Shown here: one piece after another, positions 54,054-63,203 of the stretch
Layout: every line of letters begins with the position of its first letter
How positions within the stretch are numbered: position 1 is the first letter of the stretch
Assembly: GCF_009883795.1 (NCBI RefSeq)
Contig: NZ_CP033868.1
Coordinates: forward strand, 1 to 64,000
Direction: 5' to 3'
Origin: Coxiella endosymbiont of Amblyomma sculptum
GTDB lineage: Bacteria; Pseudomonadota; Gammaproteobacteria; Coxiellales; Coxiellaceae
Length of the DNA: 64,000 nt
Made by a program: the position numbers and the translations under genes
The notes under the pieces: model-generated
Database searches by the model: none
Told to the model about the DNA's origin: nothing
The model's input: the letters and a program-made list of their open reading frames with translations, nothing else

Positions 54054-54416
54054 TAGAGTTTAAATCATAATTCACGATATCATAGAATGTCTATAAAATT
54101 AAGTATCGGAGCATTGTGGAGCAATCTTTAACTACATTAGGTAATTCTGTGCCATGAAATATTTCTTGTTTCGGTGTGTATATTTGTCTAATTTTGCTTG
54201 ATACTTTTGTATGCCAATTGATTCAAATCAAAATTTATCAATGCCAGTTCTTTGACTAGAGAAACTACTAGCCAGTCATTTAAAAAATGAAAAAAGGAAA
54301 TAGACAATCTTTTCAGCTATTCAAAAATATACAAAACTGATATATCCTTATGGTGGATTTGATATCGTGTTAGCGCGTATCATAGCTTGCGTTCATATCT
54401 TTTTTATTGTTATTTA
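54054..54416. other. Gene-free region between polA nuclease and APC permease
   Basis: About 360 AT-rich bases between divergent genes. It should hold both promoters. I see no convincing -35/-10 pair, RNA gene or coding remnant. Confidence 0.5.
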
Positions 54417-56024
54417 ATGTTGAAAAGATCCATATCGCCTTTTTCATTGTTGCTCACGTCTGTTAGTGCCATCTTAGGTTCGGGGTGGCTGTTTGCTGCT
54501 TACTATACTTCGGAATTGGCAGGTCCTTCGGCAATCTTTTCTTGGATTATTGGTGGAACAGCTTCTACCATTATCGCTTTTGTCTTTGCCGAGTTGTGTG
54601 CGACGCTGCCAATTACCGGAGCTAGTATCCGAATTCCACATTATACACACGGTACACTTGTGAGTTTTCTTTTCTCTTGGATAATCTGGTTGTCTTACGC
54701 TGCGCTAGCTTCAACCGAAGTACAGGCAATTTTGCAATACCTAAATTATTTCTTTCCACCATTGGTTCGCAATGATGGTGGTCTAACAATTGTAGGTTAT
54801 TTTTTAGCGTCAGCGCTAATGATGATAATTTCAGCAGTCAATATTTTTTCTCTACGTTGGTTATTACGTTTTAATAGTGTCTTGACTATTTTAAAAATTG
54901 CTATTCCTACAGTGATAGCTACAATTATTTTAGTTTCGTATTTTTGTTCCTCTTATCATTTTATTCACCCCACGTACGACATTTTTATGCCTTATGGAAT
55001 ACACGGAATATTCGCTGCGGTTACTACTGGAGGAATTGTTTTTGCTTTCAACGGATTTAAACAAGCTTGTGAGATGGCCGGTGAAGCTAAAAATCCAACA
55101 AGTGCTTTGCCTGTTGCCATCGTTGGATCCGTAATAATTTGCTTAATTATTTATATTTTATTGCAGTCCGCTTTTCTATCATCTCTTCTACCTGTTAACT
55201 TAATACATGGATGGGCACATCTAAATTTACAGAATAATGTAAGTCCTATCACCGCAATTGTACGTCAAGGGCATTTAGATATTCTTCTGCCTCTTTTGTA
55301 TTTAGGAGCAATTGTTGGACCGTTGGCTGCGGGACTGATGTATATCGGTAGTGGGGCACGTGCTTTGTACGGTATGAGTAAAAATCGTCATATTCCTTAC
55401 TTATTTCAACGACTGACTGCTCAAGGAAATCCTTCTATGGCTATTCTTGCCAACTCTATTCTAGGAATGTGTCTCTTTGCACCACTTCCAGGATGGAACC
55501 ATATGATAGCTTTTCTTACTTCATTAATGGCCTTGACTTATAGTATCGCTCCTATTTGCTTATTGGCCTTGCGTCAACAACTTCCCAAACACCCAAGACC
55601 ATTTAGATTACCTGCTGTCACTTTATGGGCTTCGGGGACATTTTATATTTGTACTTTGCTTACTTACTGGAGCGGGTGGGTGGTTATTTCAAAACTCGGA
55701 CTCGCTCTACTGATTGGATTTTCTGTATTAATTATGCATCGATATTCTATCGAACCAGACAAGAGATTTTCCTTTCATTGGAGAGCGTCGATATGGATTT
55801 GGCCTTATTTCTTTGGTACAGCATGTATTTCTTTTCTCGGTAATTTTGGTGGAGGAAGAGAAATTATACCCTTTGGGTGGGATTTTTTCGTCATCAGCGT
55901 ATTTAGTGTTTTTATTCTTTGGTTAGCAATGAAATTTAAACTTCCCGCCGAAATTACACAGCGCTTTCTTCAAGACTCTGAATTTAATGAAAAACCACGG
56001 GAAAAAGACGCACTTGAAATATGA
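54417..56024 (+). CDS. APC-family amino acid permease
   Basis: Inner-membrane transporter with about 12 hydrophobic helices. The N-terminus (SPFSLLLTSVSAILGSGWLFAAYYTSELAGPSAI) carries the substrate/Na-site GSG motif of the APC superfamily, and FAFNGFKQACEMAGEAKNPTSALPVAI is the conserved helix 6 to loop region. About 535 residues with a charged cytoplasmic tail. The substrate cannot be read from sequence. No ribosome-binding site distinguishes the ATG at 54417 from the upstream TTG at 54387. In a host-dependent bacterium it would import host amino acids. Confidence 0.9.
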   Translation: MLKRSISPFSLLLTSVSAILGSGWLFAAYYTSELAGPSAIFSWIIGGTASTIIAFVFAELCATLPITGASIRIPHYTHGTLVSFLFSWIIWLSYAALASTEVQAILQYLNYFFPPLVRNDGGLTIVGYFLASALMMIISAVNIFSLRWLLRFNSVLTILKIAIPTVIATIILVSYFCSSYHFIHPTYDIFMPYGIHGIFAAVTTGGIVFAFNGFKQACEMAGEAKNPTSALPVAIVGSVIICLIIYILLQSAFLSSLLPVNLIHGWAHLNLQNNVSPITAIVRQGHLDILLPLLYLGAIVGPLAAGLMYIGSGARALYGMSKNRHIPYLFQRLTAQGNPSMAILANSILGMCLFAPLPGWNHMIAFLTSLMALTYSIAPICLLALRQQLPKHPRPFRLPAVTLWASGTFYICTLLTYWSGWVVISKLGLALLIGFSVLIMHRYSIEPDKRFSFHWRASIWIWPYFFGTACISFLGNFGGGREIIPFGWDFFVISVFSVFILWLAMKFKLPAEITQRFLQDSEFNEKPREKDALEI

Positions 56025-56246
56025 GTCTTGCCGTTTATCGTTGTAAATATTATACGGATTTCTTTTTTGAAAGAAGAAATCTTAATATTTCCTTAGGGTT
56101 TTTTAATGTTGTTGTAACGTATAGAGTGTATTGCGACAGAGATACTTTAGTACTTATATAATCTGGAATGGGACAATCACCTTGTGTATATGTTTCTACA
56201 AATTAATTTTTGGACTATATAAAACGAAAATATACTAATTTTTAAA

Positions 56247-57365
56247 ATGATTACTATTCTTTCCGACGATCGTATTCCTTTTGTCTCCGAGTTGTTTGGA
56301 AATTGGGGTTCGCTAATTTTGAAACCTGGGGGTTCTATTAGACGGAACGATCTTAAAACGACTAATGTTTTATTGATACGATCAGTGACTCGTGTAGACG
56401 CAGATTTGTTGCAGAATACTTCTGTTGAATTTGTAGGAAGTGCGACTGCAGGATTTGATCATATTGATCATAAATGGCTCTCAAAACAATCTATTTCTTG
56501 GGCCTATGCGCCTGGAGCTAATGCTGTGGCGGTATCCGAGTATGTACTGCACTGCATCGCTTTTTTACGAAGAAAGAATTTTTTATTGCAAAAAGCTTCT
56601 AGCGCTGCTGTTGTTGGAGTCGGTCGTGTAGGTCAGACTGTTTCTGATCGTTTGAAAAGAATAGGGTTTTCTATTGTTCATAACGATCCACTACGCACTG
56701 CTTCTGAAAAAACTTTTGTTTCTACCTCATTAGACAAACTTACAGAAATGGATCTGATTTGTCTGCACACTCCACTAACCAAAACTGGAAAATTTCCTAC
56801 CTACCATTTAATCGATGATGTCTTGTTGAGAAAAATAAAACCTGGCTGTGTTTTATTGAATGCTGGGCGTGGGGAAGTAATTGATAATACGGCGTTATTA
56901 GGTTGTGATCATCTCATAGTTTGTTTAGATGTATGGGAAAATGAACCAAATATTAGTTTGGATTTGTTACAAAAAGTCACTATCGGTACTCCGCATATTG
57001 CAGGTTATAGCAAGCAAGCAAAATTACGCGCATCTTTGATGATTTATGAAGCTTTTTTGAAACATTTTCAATGGTCTGATACTCACCTTAAGCGTTTTAA
57101 ACGTCGTCTGAAACAGTCTTTTAAAAAGATAACCTACGATGATATTGGAAAATGTTGTACTGTTGAAGACGTTTTATTAAAGATCTACAATCCAGGAAAA
57201 GAAACTAAAATCATGAAGGAGTTGTTAATGCGTTGTTCAGGACAGTTCGAGAACCTACGTCGTAATTATCAATTGCGTGAAGAGCTTGCGTCTATTCGAT
57301 TATTGTTGAAGGGAATGTCAACGTTGAATTTGAAAAAATTTTTGAAACAATGGGGATTTCGTTAA
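56247..57365 (+). CDS. pdxB: Erythronate-4-phosphate dehydrogenase
   Basis: Second step of DXP-dependent vitamin B6 synthesis. D-2-hydroxyacid dehydrogenase fold with SVTRVDADLL, VGSATAGFDHID, APGANAVAVSEYVL and the NAD loop VGVGRVGQ. The catalytic Arg, Glu and His lie in LNAGRGEVIDN, DVWENEPN and TPHIAGYS. The C-terminal PdxB dimerisation domain (FENLRRNYQLREE) separates it from SerA and other relatives. 372 residues. Confidence 0.95.
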   Translation: MITILSDDRIPFVSELFGNWGSLILKPGGSIRRNDLKTTNVLLIRSVTRVDADLLQNTSVEFVGSATAGFDHIDHKWLSKQSISWAYAPGANAVAVSEYVLHCIAFLRRKNFLLQKASSAAVVGVGRVGQTVSDRLKRIGFSIVHNDPLRTASEKTFVSTSLDKLTEMDLICLHTPLTKTGKFPTYHLIDDVLLRKIKPGCVLLNAGRGEVIDNTALLGCDHLIVCLDVWENEPNISLDLLQKVTIGTPHIAGYSKQAKLRASLMIYEAFLKHFQWSDTHLKRFKRRLKQSFKKITYDDIGKCCTVEDVLLKIYNPGKETKIMKELLMRCSGQFENLRRNYQLREELASIRLLLKGMSTLNLKKFLKQWGFR

Positions 57366-57379
57366 CAAAGGAGGAGTTG

Positions 57380-57415
57380 TATGTTGATTTGTTCGAATCA
57401 TTGTCCAGAATGCTA
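57380..57415 (+). pseudogene. Orphan ribosome-binding site with 11-codon frame after pdxB
   Basis: Just after the pdxB stop lies AAAGGAGGAG, then ATG at 57380 and MLICSNHCPEC before a TAG. The strong site and cysteine-rich start look like the 5' end of a lost operon partner cut off by priA. An overlapping frame in another phase (57350-57544) is open but runs antisense through priA. Confidence 0.3.
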
Positions 57416-57426
57416 GAATTTCTGTT

Positions 57427-59412
57427 TCAAACGATCTCTTGTGGATCTACATCTAAAATCCATCGTACTCTGGTGTGTTTCCTGGAAAGTAGAGTTGTCA
57501 ATGTAGCCAGAAATTCGTGCAAACTCCGACGGTTTTTGGATTGAAAAAGCAATTGATAGCGATAACGTCCTGCTTTGCGTTCCACAAAGGCAGGAACCGG
57601 TCCTAGAACGTTGATATCAGCATTTAAGGGAATTTTTTGTTTTATTTCCAATAAAAACGCTTGAGGAAGCAAGGGATTTAGAGATTCAGCACGTAATAGG
57701 CTTAAGTGAGAAAAAGGGGGTAATTGGGCTATTTGGCGTTCTTTCAGTAAAATCTCTGCAAATTCGGTATAATTCTCTTTTAGAGAAAGAGCAAAGATAG
57801 GGTTTGTGGGATGATACGTTTGAATAAACACTGTGCCTCTTCGTTCTGTGCGACCTGCTCGGCCTATTACTTGAGTCATCAGTTGTCCCATTCGCTCTGC
57901 AGCACGAAAATCAGCGCTGTATAAACCGCTATCGGCGTCTACGATCGCTACTAAAGTTAGATGAGGAAAATGGTGACCTTTAGCAATCATTTGAGTTCCA
58001 ATAAGAATCAACACTTTTCGATTGCGAATTAGATCTAATTTTTTTTCCATGCTGTTTTTGGTTCTGGTACTATCGCGATCAATACGCACAATCCCACAAT
58101 CTGGGAATCGTTCTTGTAAAATACTCTCCAATTTTTCCGTACCTAATCCAATACCGACTAGTGTTCGATATTTACATTTCGGACAAGATGAAGGAATTTT
58201 TTTGATGGAGCCGCAATGATGACAGTAAAGTCTTTTTGGATGATGATGGATGGTTATTCGTACATCGCAACGATTACAGTACATTACCCACCCGCATTTA
58301 CGACACATGCAAGTCGGTGCATAGCCGCGGCGATTTAAAAATAATAAAACCTGTTCGTTATTGTTAATATGGTTTTCTATAGTGATTAATAATTCTTCAC
58401 TTATTCCTGCTTTTAATTCCTTTTTCCGCAAATCTGTTATTATCACACGAGGAAAAAGAGCTTTTCCCGCTCGATTTGGTAACGATAGCAATGCATAACG
58501 TTCACGTTTAACGTTATAGAAACTCTCTAGAGAAGGAGTTGCTGAACCGAGTATGATAGGGATATTTTCCAATCTTCCACGCATTACAGCTAAATCGCGT
58601 GCAGAATAACGAAAACCCGATTGTTGTTTAAATGAAGTATCATGCTCTTCGTCTAAAACAATAATACCGACATTAAGAAGAGGCAAAAATATGGCCGAGC
58701 GAGTACCAATAACAATTTTGGCCACCCCTTTTTTAGTCATTAGCCAAACTTGAGCACGTTTTTTGTCGGTTAAATTAGAATGAAAAATAACGACGGGTAC
58801 ATTAAACCGTTCGCGAAATTGCTCTACTGTCTGGGGCGTCAATCCAATTTCTGGAACCAACACCAATGCTTGCTTACCTTGCTTAACTACTGCATCAACA
58901 CAACGTAAATAAACTTCAGTTTTTCCGCTTCCGGTAATGCCTAAAAGTAAAAAAGTTTGAAAGCTATGACTACCAATAATTGTTGTAACAGCGTTTTTTT
59001 GATAGCGATTTAAACTTAAAAGATTATACGAAGTAGTCCTTCGGTGAAAATTTTCTGTACTAATTTTCACCCACTTCCCTTGACAAAAAATCTTTGGTAG
59101 AGCACCAAAAATAATTTCCCCTATAGGATAGTGGTAGTAGTTACTCGCCCATTGAAATAATTTAAGCAAAGATGGAGGAATAAGAGGTTCTTCTTCAAGA
59201 ATTTCTCGAACAGTTTTTAGACATTTGGCAGGTAAAGAGGAATGAGACTTTACTGCTATTAATACTCCTATACAATCTTTTTGACCAAAAGGGACTTTGA
59301 GACGAATGCCCGGTCGTAATTTTGCGTTGTTGTATGAACCAGGAGCTAAATAATCAAAATACTGATACAATGGAATTGGTATAGCGACTTGTAAAATCAT
59401 TGACGTAAACAT
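57427..59412 (-). CDS. priA: Primosomal replication protein N' (PriA helicase)
   Basis: Superfamily 2 helicase that restarts stalled forks. N-terminal DNA-binding domain (VAIPIPLYQYFDYLAP), Walker A GITGSGKTEVYLR, DEEH box LDEEHDTSFKQQ, GSATPSLES, the paired zinc cysteines (CMCRKCGWVMYCNRC and CHHCG/CPKC) and motif VI QVIGRAGR. 661 residues, somewhat shorter than E. coli (732). The start may be ATG 59412 or 59400. It is divergent from efp with only about 32 bases between. Confidence 0.97.
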   Translation of the reverse strand: MFTSMILQVAIPIPLYQYFDYLAPGSYNNAKLRPGIRLKVPFGQKDCIGVLIAVKSHSSLPAKCLKTVREILEEEPLIPPSLLKLFQWASNYYHYPIGEIIFGALPKIFCQGKWVKISTENFHRRTTSYNLLSLNRYQKNAVTTIIGSHSFQTFLLLGITGSGKTEVYLRCVDAVVKQGKQALVLVPEIGLTPQTVEQFRERFNVPVVIFHSNLTDKKRAQVWLMTKKGVAKIVIGTRSAIFLPLLNVGIIVLDEEHDTSFKQQSGFRYSARDLAVMRGRLENIPIILGSATPSLESFYNVKRERYALLSLPNRAGKALFPRVIITDLRKKELKAGISEELLITIENHINNNEQVLLFLNRRGYAPTCMCRKCGWVMYCNRCDVRITIHHHPKRLYCHHCGSIKKIPSSCPKCKYRTLVGIGLGTEKLESILQERFPDCGIVRIDRDSTRTKNSMEKKLDLIRNRKVLILIGTQMIAKGHHFPHLTLVAIVDADSGLYSADFRAAERMGQLMTQVIGRAGRTERRGTVFIQTYHPTNPIFALSLKENYTEFAEILLKERQIAQLPPFSHLSLLRAESLNPLLPQAFLLEIKQKIPLNADINVLGPVPAFVERKAGRYRYQLLFQSKNRRSLHEFLATLTTLLSRKHTRVRWILDVDPQEIV

Positions 59413-59444
59413 ATGAAAGTTTTGTATGGATCGTGAGAGGTTTT

Positions 59445-60011
59445 GTGGAGACGTACAGTGTAAATGAACTTCGAACCGGATTAAAGGTTATAATAAATGG
59501 AGATCCCTGTAATGTTGTTGAGAACGAATTCGTAAAACCCGGAAAAGGCCAGGCATTTAATCGTATCAGATTTCATAATTTAAAAACAGGTCGAATATTG
59601 GAGCGTACCTTAAGGTCTGGAGGAATTCTTCCCGTTGCCGATGTAGTTACAATAGACATGCAATATTTGTATAACGATGGAGAACTTTGGCATTTTATGA
59701 TTCCAAAAACTTGTGAACAATATGTTGTTCCAGACGAAACAGTAGGAAATAAAAAACAATGGATTAAGGAAGAAACGTTATGTGCGGTCACTATCTGGAA
59801 TGATATTCCTCTGTCGATTGATCCCCCTACTTTTGTAGAATTGAGGATCACGGAAATAGAACCAGGAGTGCGTGGTGATACGGTCACCGGTGGGACAAAA
59901 CGTGCAAAACTTGAGAGTGGTGCCGTAATACGAGTTCCATTATTTCTGAATGAGGGTGAAACAATCAAAGTAGACACTCGAAATGGAGAGTATGTTTCTC
60001 GAGTAAGATGA
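59445..60011 (+). CDS. efp: Elongation factor P
   Basis: Relieves ribosome stalling at proline stretches. With the GTG start at 59445 (after GAGAGG) the protein has 188 residues and the modified lysine in EFVKPGKGQAF falls at position 34, exactly as in E. coli; the open frame starts four codons earlier. The OB-domain and C-terminal VKVPLF-like and VDTRNGEYVSRV segments are intact. It overlaps epmA by four bases, an efp-epmA operon. Confidence 0.97.
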   Translation: METYSVNELRTGLKVIINGDPCNVVENEFVKPGKGQAFNRIRFHNLKTGRILERTLRSGGILPVADVVTIDMQYLYNDGELWHFMIPKTCEQYVVPDETVGNKKQWIKEETLCAVTIWNDIPLSIDPPTFVELRITEIEPGVRGDTVTGGTKRAKLESGAVIRVPLFLNEGETIKVDTRNGEYVSRVR

Positions 60012-60979
60012 TGCCTGATTTAAACCGATGGAAACCAGCTGCTTCTCTTAAAAATCAACGGTGTCGTGCAAGATTGTATTCCGCTATCCGGAAATTTTTC
60101 TCTGACCAAAAAGTTCTAGAAGTCGAAACCCCAATTTTGTCAGAATATACGGTAACTGATGTTAATATCGAAAGTTTCCAAACAACTTATTGCGACTACA
60201 AAGAAAAACACCAATATTATTTACAGACTTCCCCAGAATATGCTATGAAGCGGCTTCTTGCTGGAGGAAGCGGTCCAATTTATCAGATTTGTAAAGCTTT
60301 CCGTAACGGGGAAATTGGTGCTCAACATAATCCCGAATTCACTTTGCTGGAGTGGTATCGTCCAGATTTTAGCTACCAAGATTTAATGGACGAAGTGGAT
60401 AGACTGTTGCAATTTACTTTACAAACGAGAAAATCTATCCGTAAAACCTATTGCGAATTATTTTTAGAACACCTATCAATTGATCCAATTGAAATTTCTT
60501 TAAAGGAACTACAAATTCTATCCAGACAATTCTTATTAGAAAATTCTGAAGATTATAGGGATCGCGACACTTTGCTACAATTTTTGTTTACTCGTACTAT
60601 TGAACCAAAAATTGGATTAAATCAGCCTTTATTTGTTTATGAATTTCCGGTTTCTCAGGCGGCTCTGGCTAAGATTCATCCTAAAAATTCGAATGTTGCT
60701 TTGCGATTTGAGGTGTATATTGAAGGCATAGAATGTGCAAACGGATTTGAAGAATTAACTGACGCTCAGATGCAACGCAATCGTTTTGAACAAGACATTT
60801 TAAAGCGTCGTGAAAAAGGATTGTCTGAGATTGCAATTGATTGTCGTTTTCTCTCCGCTTTGAAATCCGGAATGCCTTCCTGTTCAGGAGTTGCTCTAGG
60901 ATTGGATCGTTTGCTTATGGTCAAGACAAAAAAACGACAAATCAAAGATGTTATCGCATTTCCAGTAGACATAGCTTAG
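60008..60979 (+). CDS. epmA: EF-P lysyl transferase EpmA
   Basis: Paralogue of class II lysyl-tRNA synthetase lacking the anticodon domain; attaches beta-lysine to EF-P Lys34. Motif 1 region VLEVETPILSEYTVTDVNIESF, motif 2 FRNGEIGAQHNPEFTLLEWYRPD, and motif 3 GVALGLDRLLM. 323 residues, as in E. coli. Coupled to efp; EpmB at 36 kb supplies the beta-lysine. Confidence 0.97.
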   Translation: MMPDLNRWKPAASLKNQRCRARLYSAIRKFFSDQKVLEVETPILSEYTVTDVNIESFQTTYCDYKEKHQYYLQTSPEYAMKRLLAGGSGPIYQICKAFRNGEIGAQHNPEFTLLEWYRPDFSYQDLMDEVDRLLQFTLQTRKSIRKTYCELFLEHLSIDPIEISLKELQILSRQFLLENSEDYRDRDTLLQFLFTRTIEPKIGLNQPLFVYEFPVSQAALAKIHPKNSNVALRFEVYIEGIECANGFEELTDAQMQRNRFEQDILKRREKGLSEIAIDCRFLSALKSGMPSCSGVALGLDRLLMVKTKKRQIKDVIAFPVDIA

Positions 60980-61027
60980 GGAAAATAGAAATTGTTACAG
61001 CTATTGTATTTGACGAAAATTTCAATG

Positions 61028-61058
61028 ACCCTGTTCCCTCTCAAAATCAGGGTTTTTT
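61028..61058 (+). terminator. Rho-independent terminator after efp-epmA
   Basis: ACCCTG (61028-61033) pairs with CAGGGT (61048-61053) across a 14-base loop, followed by a run of T (61053-61058) and further T-rich sequence. It lies 49 bases after the epmA stop. Confidence 0.65.
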
Positions 61059-61098
61059 AATTTTTTGTATTTCATATAGTAGGTTGCGAATTGGATGT

Positions 61099-61935
61099 CT
61101 AATTTATTAGAGTTCCGATTCTTTCGCCGAAAAAAATGCGGTTATTAATCTTTTGGTAAGATTCCCATCGCACTTTACATAGTGGAAATAACAAAATTAC
61201 TGTAGAACCCATTTTAAAGTGACCTAATTCATCACCTCGAATTAGGTTAATATTTTTTTCTTGATAATTCCATACTGAAATAATTTTTTTGATGGAGGGA
61301 GCCACAGTACCGTGCCAAACAGTATGAATACTGCCTACTAAACTAGAACCTACAATTACAATGGCCATATATCCAATTTGGGTTTTAAATAAGCATACTA
61401 CTCGCTCATTTTGAGAAAATAATTGAGGAATTCTTCGAACCAATCGAGGGTTAACAGAAAAAAGATGACCAGGTATATACGTCATCTTTGACAAAGAGCC
61501 ATCAATTGGCATGTGAATTCGATGATAATCCTTTGGAGCTAAATATACCGAAAAATACGCGCTTTCTTGAAAGAGTTTTACTTGTTCGCTATTTCCGCCT
61601 AACAATTCTGTTATAGTGAAATTATGTTTCTTCACTTGAAGAATTATTTCTCCACTCAATTTCTTTATTGCACTGATAACTCCATCTGCAGGCGAGACAA
61701 TGGCTTTGGGATCAGACGCAATTGGTCGTAAACTGGAATTCAAATGTCGAGTAAAGAAATCGTTAAACGATTGGTATGATCGAATATCAGAATTTTTTGT
61801 TTCTTTCATATTGACGCCGTAGAAATAAATGAATAGACGAATCGCTGTTTGCGTAATTAAACCCCATCGACGATCTGCCAACCAGCCGACGATTCGCGAA
61901 AAAATATGTTGTGGAAGTTTTTGTAACCGGCTCAT
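61099..61935 (-). CDS. psd: Phosphatidylserine decarboxylase proenzyme
   Basis: Membrane-associated enzyme making phosphatidylethanolamine. The self-cleavage site is in GHFKMGSTVILLF, where the serine becomes the pyruvoyl group. SFNDFFTRHLNSSLRPI, SPADGVISAI and YHRIHMPIDGSL are typical. 278 residues. It converges on the efp-epmA operon and is divergent from cca. Confidence 0.96.
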   Translation of the reverse strand: MSRLQKLPQHIFSRIVGWLADRRWGLITQTAIRLFIYFYGVNMKETKNSDIRSYQSFNDFFTRHLNSSLRPIASDPKAIVSPADGVISAIKKLSGEIILQVKKHNFTITELLGGNSEQVKLFQESAYFSVYLAPKDYHRIHMPIDGSLSKMTYIPGHLFSVNPRLVRRIPQLFSQNERVVCLFKTQIGYMAIVIVGSSLVGSIHTVWHGTVAPSIKKIISVWNYQEKNINLIRGDELGHFKMGSTVILLFPLCKVRWESYQKINNRIFFGERIGTLIN

Positions 61936-62087
61936 TTTTTGTATAGTCTCTTGTTTTTTGTAACGTCTCTGCGTATCGAATATTTGGAACAGTAATGTTT
62001 GTCTTCAAAATAGCGATTGTATCACGAGCGCTATCTCCACTAGGAAGTATGATAAAATCCGGAGTGTAGAGGAGAGGATAACATAGA

Positions 62088-63197
62088 TTGAGAATTTATT
62101 TGGTAGGTGGAGCTATCCGAGACGAATTGTTGGGAATTCCAATACAAGAGAGAGATTGGGTTGTAGTAGGTTCAACACCCGAGGAAATGATCGCTCGAGG
62201 TTTTAAACCGGTCGGAAAAGAATTTCCAGTATTTTTGCATCCTCAAACCTATGAAGAATATGCGCTTGCTCGTACAGAATATAAAACCACTAAGGGATAT
62301 AGAGGTTTCAGATTCCATACGGATCCTAATGTGACTCTTGAAGAAGATCTAAAACGTCGTGATCTCACAATCAACGCTATGGCTAAAACATCGGAAGGAA
62401 AAATTATTGATCCTTATGGTGGGCAAAAAGATATAAAGAACAAGATTCTGCGTCATGTATCTCCCGCTTTTCGGGAAGATCCTGTACGGATTCTTCGTTT
62501 GGCTCGTTTATCGGCCAAATTTCCTGAATTTTCTATTCATCCTAAGACATTGGATTTAATGAAAGACATAACACATTCGGGAGAAGTACATACATTGGTT
62601 TCTGAGCGCGTTTGGCAAGAACTGGTTTGTGCGCTTTCTAGTAAATCTCCGGTTCGATTCTTTACAGTATTACAAAATTGTGGTGCTTTATCTGTCTTAT
62701 TTGGTGCTTTACATCTTAACAGTAAAGGTATGAATGCTCTGTCTCAAATCGTAAGCAGAACTTCATCTCCTATTATTCGATTTTCTGTTTTATTAAGCAA
62801 TTTGCCGTCCGAAGTTATTCAACAAATGACTCTAAAATACCGAATTCCAAATGAATATTTTCGTCTATCGAATATGATTATACAGTTCCAAGGTCTGTAT
62901 GAGAGAATTGATCAAATGAATGCAAAAGAATTGTTAAATTTTATTCTTAAAACCGACGCATTAAGGAGAAAAAAACGTTTCGAACAATTTCTTCTCGCTT
63001 GTGCATCACTTTGTCCGGCATCAGAAAGGAACAGCGATAGAATCAGAAAAGCGATTGCGATCGTTAAATCAATCGATACTGGATTGCTACAAAAACAACG
63101 TCTTAGAGGAAAGAACTTCGCAAAATCTCTTGAAGAATTGCGATTAAGAGCCATCTGTACAGCTTTTAACTCTTCTGTCCTGTGGGGAAATTCTTAA
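62088..63197 (+). CDS. cca: CCA-adding tRNA nucleotidyltransferase without HD motif
   Basis: Adds or repairs the tRNA 3' CCA end. The catalytic head is perfect: YLVGGAIRDELLGIPIQERDWVVVG, the KRRDLTINAMA motif and the nucleotide-selecting EDPVRILRLARLSAKF. After the neck domain the segment that in E. coli reads CHDLGKG is SNLPS, so the metal-dependent phosphohydrolase site is missing; the total is 369 residues against 412. Start is TTG at 62088, giving the exact MRIYLVGG N-terminus; GAGAGGA precedes it. Confidence 0.95.
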   Translation: MRIYLVGGAIRDELLGIPIQERDWVVVGSTPEEMIARGFKPVGKEFPVFLHPQTYEEYALARTEYKTTKGYRGFRFHTDPNVTLEEDLKRRDLTINAMAKTSEGKIIDPYGGQKDIKNKILRHVSPAFREDPVRILRLARLSAKFPEFSIHPKTLDLMKDITHSGEVHTLVSERVWQELVCALSSKSPVRFFTVLQNCGALSVLFGALHLNSKGMNALSQIVSRTSSPIIRFSVLLSNLPSEVIQQMTLKYRIPNEYFRLSNMIIQFQGLYERIDQMNAKELLNFILKTDALRRKKRFEQFLLACASLCPASERNSDRIRKAIAIVKSIDTGLLQKQRLRGKNFAKSLEELRLRAICTAFNSSVLWGNS

Positions 63198-63203
63198 TGT
63201 ACT

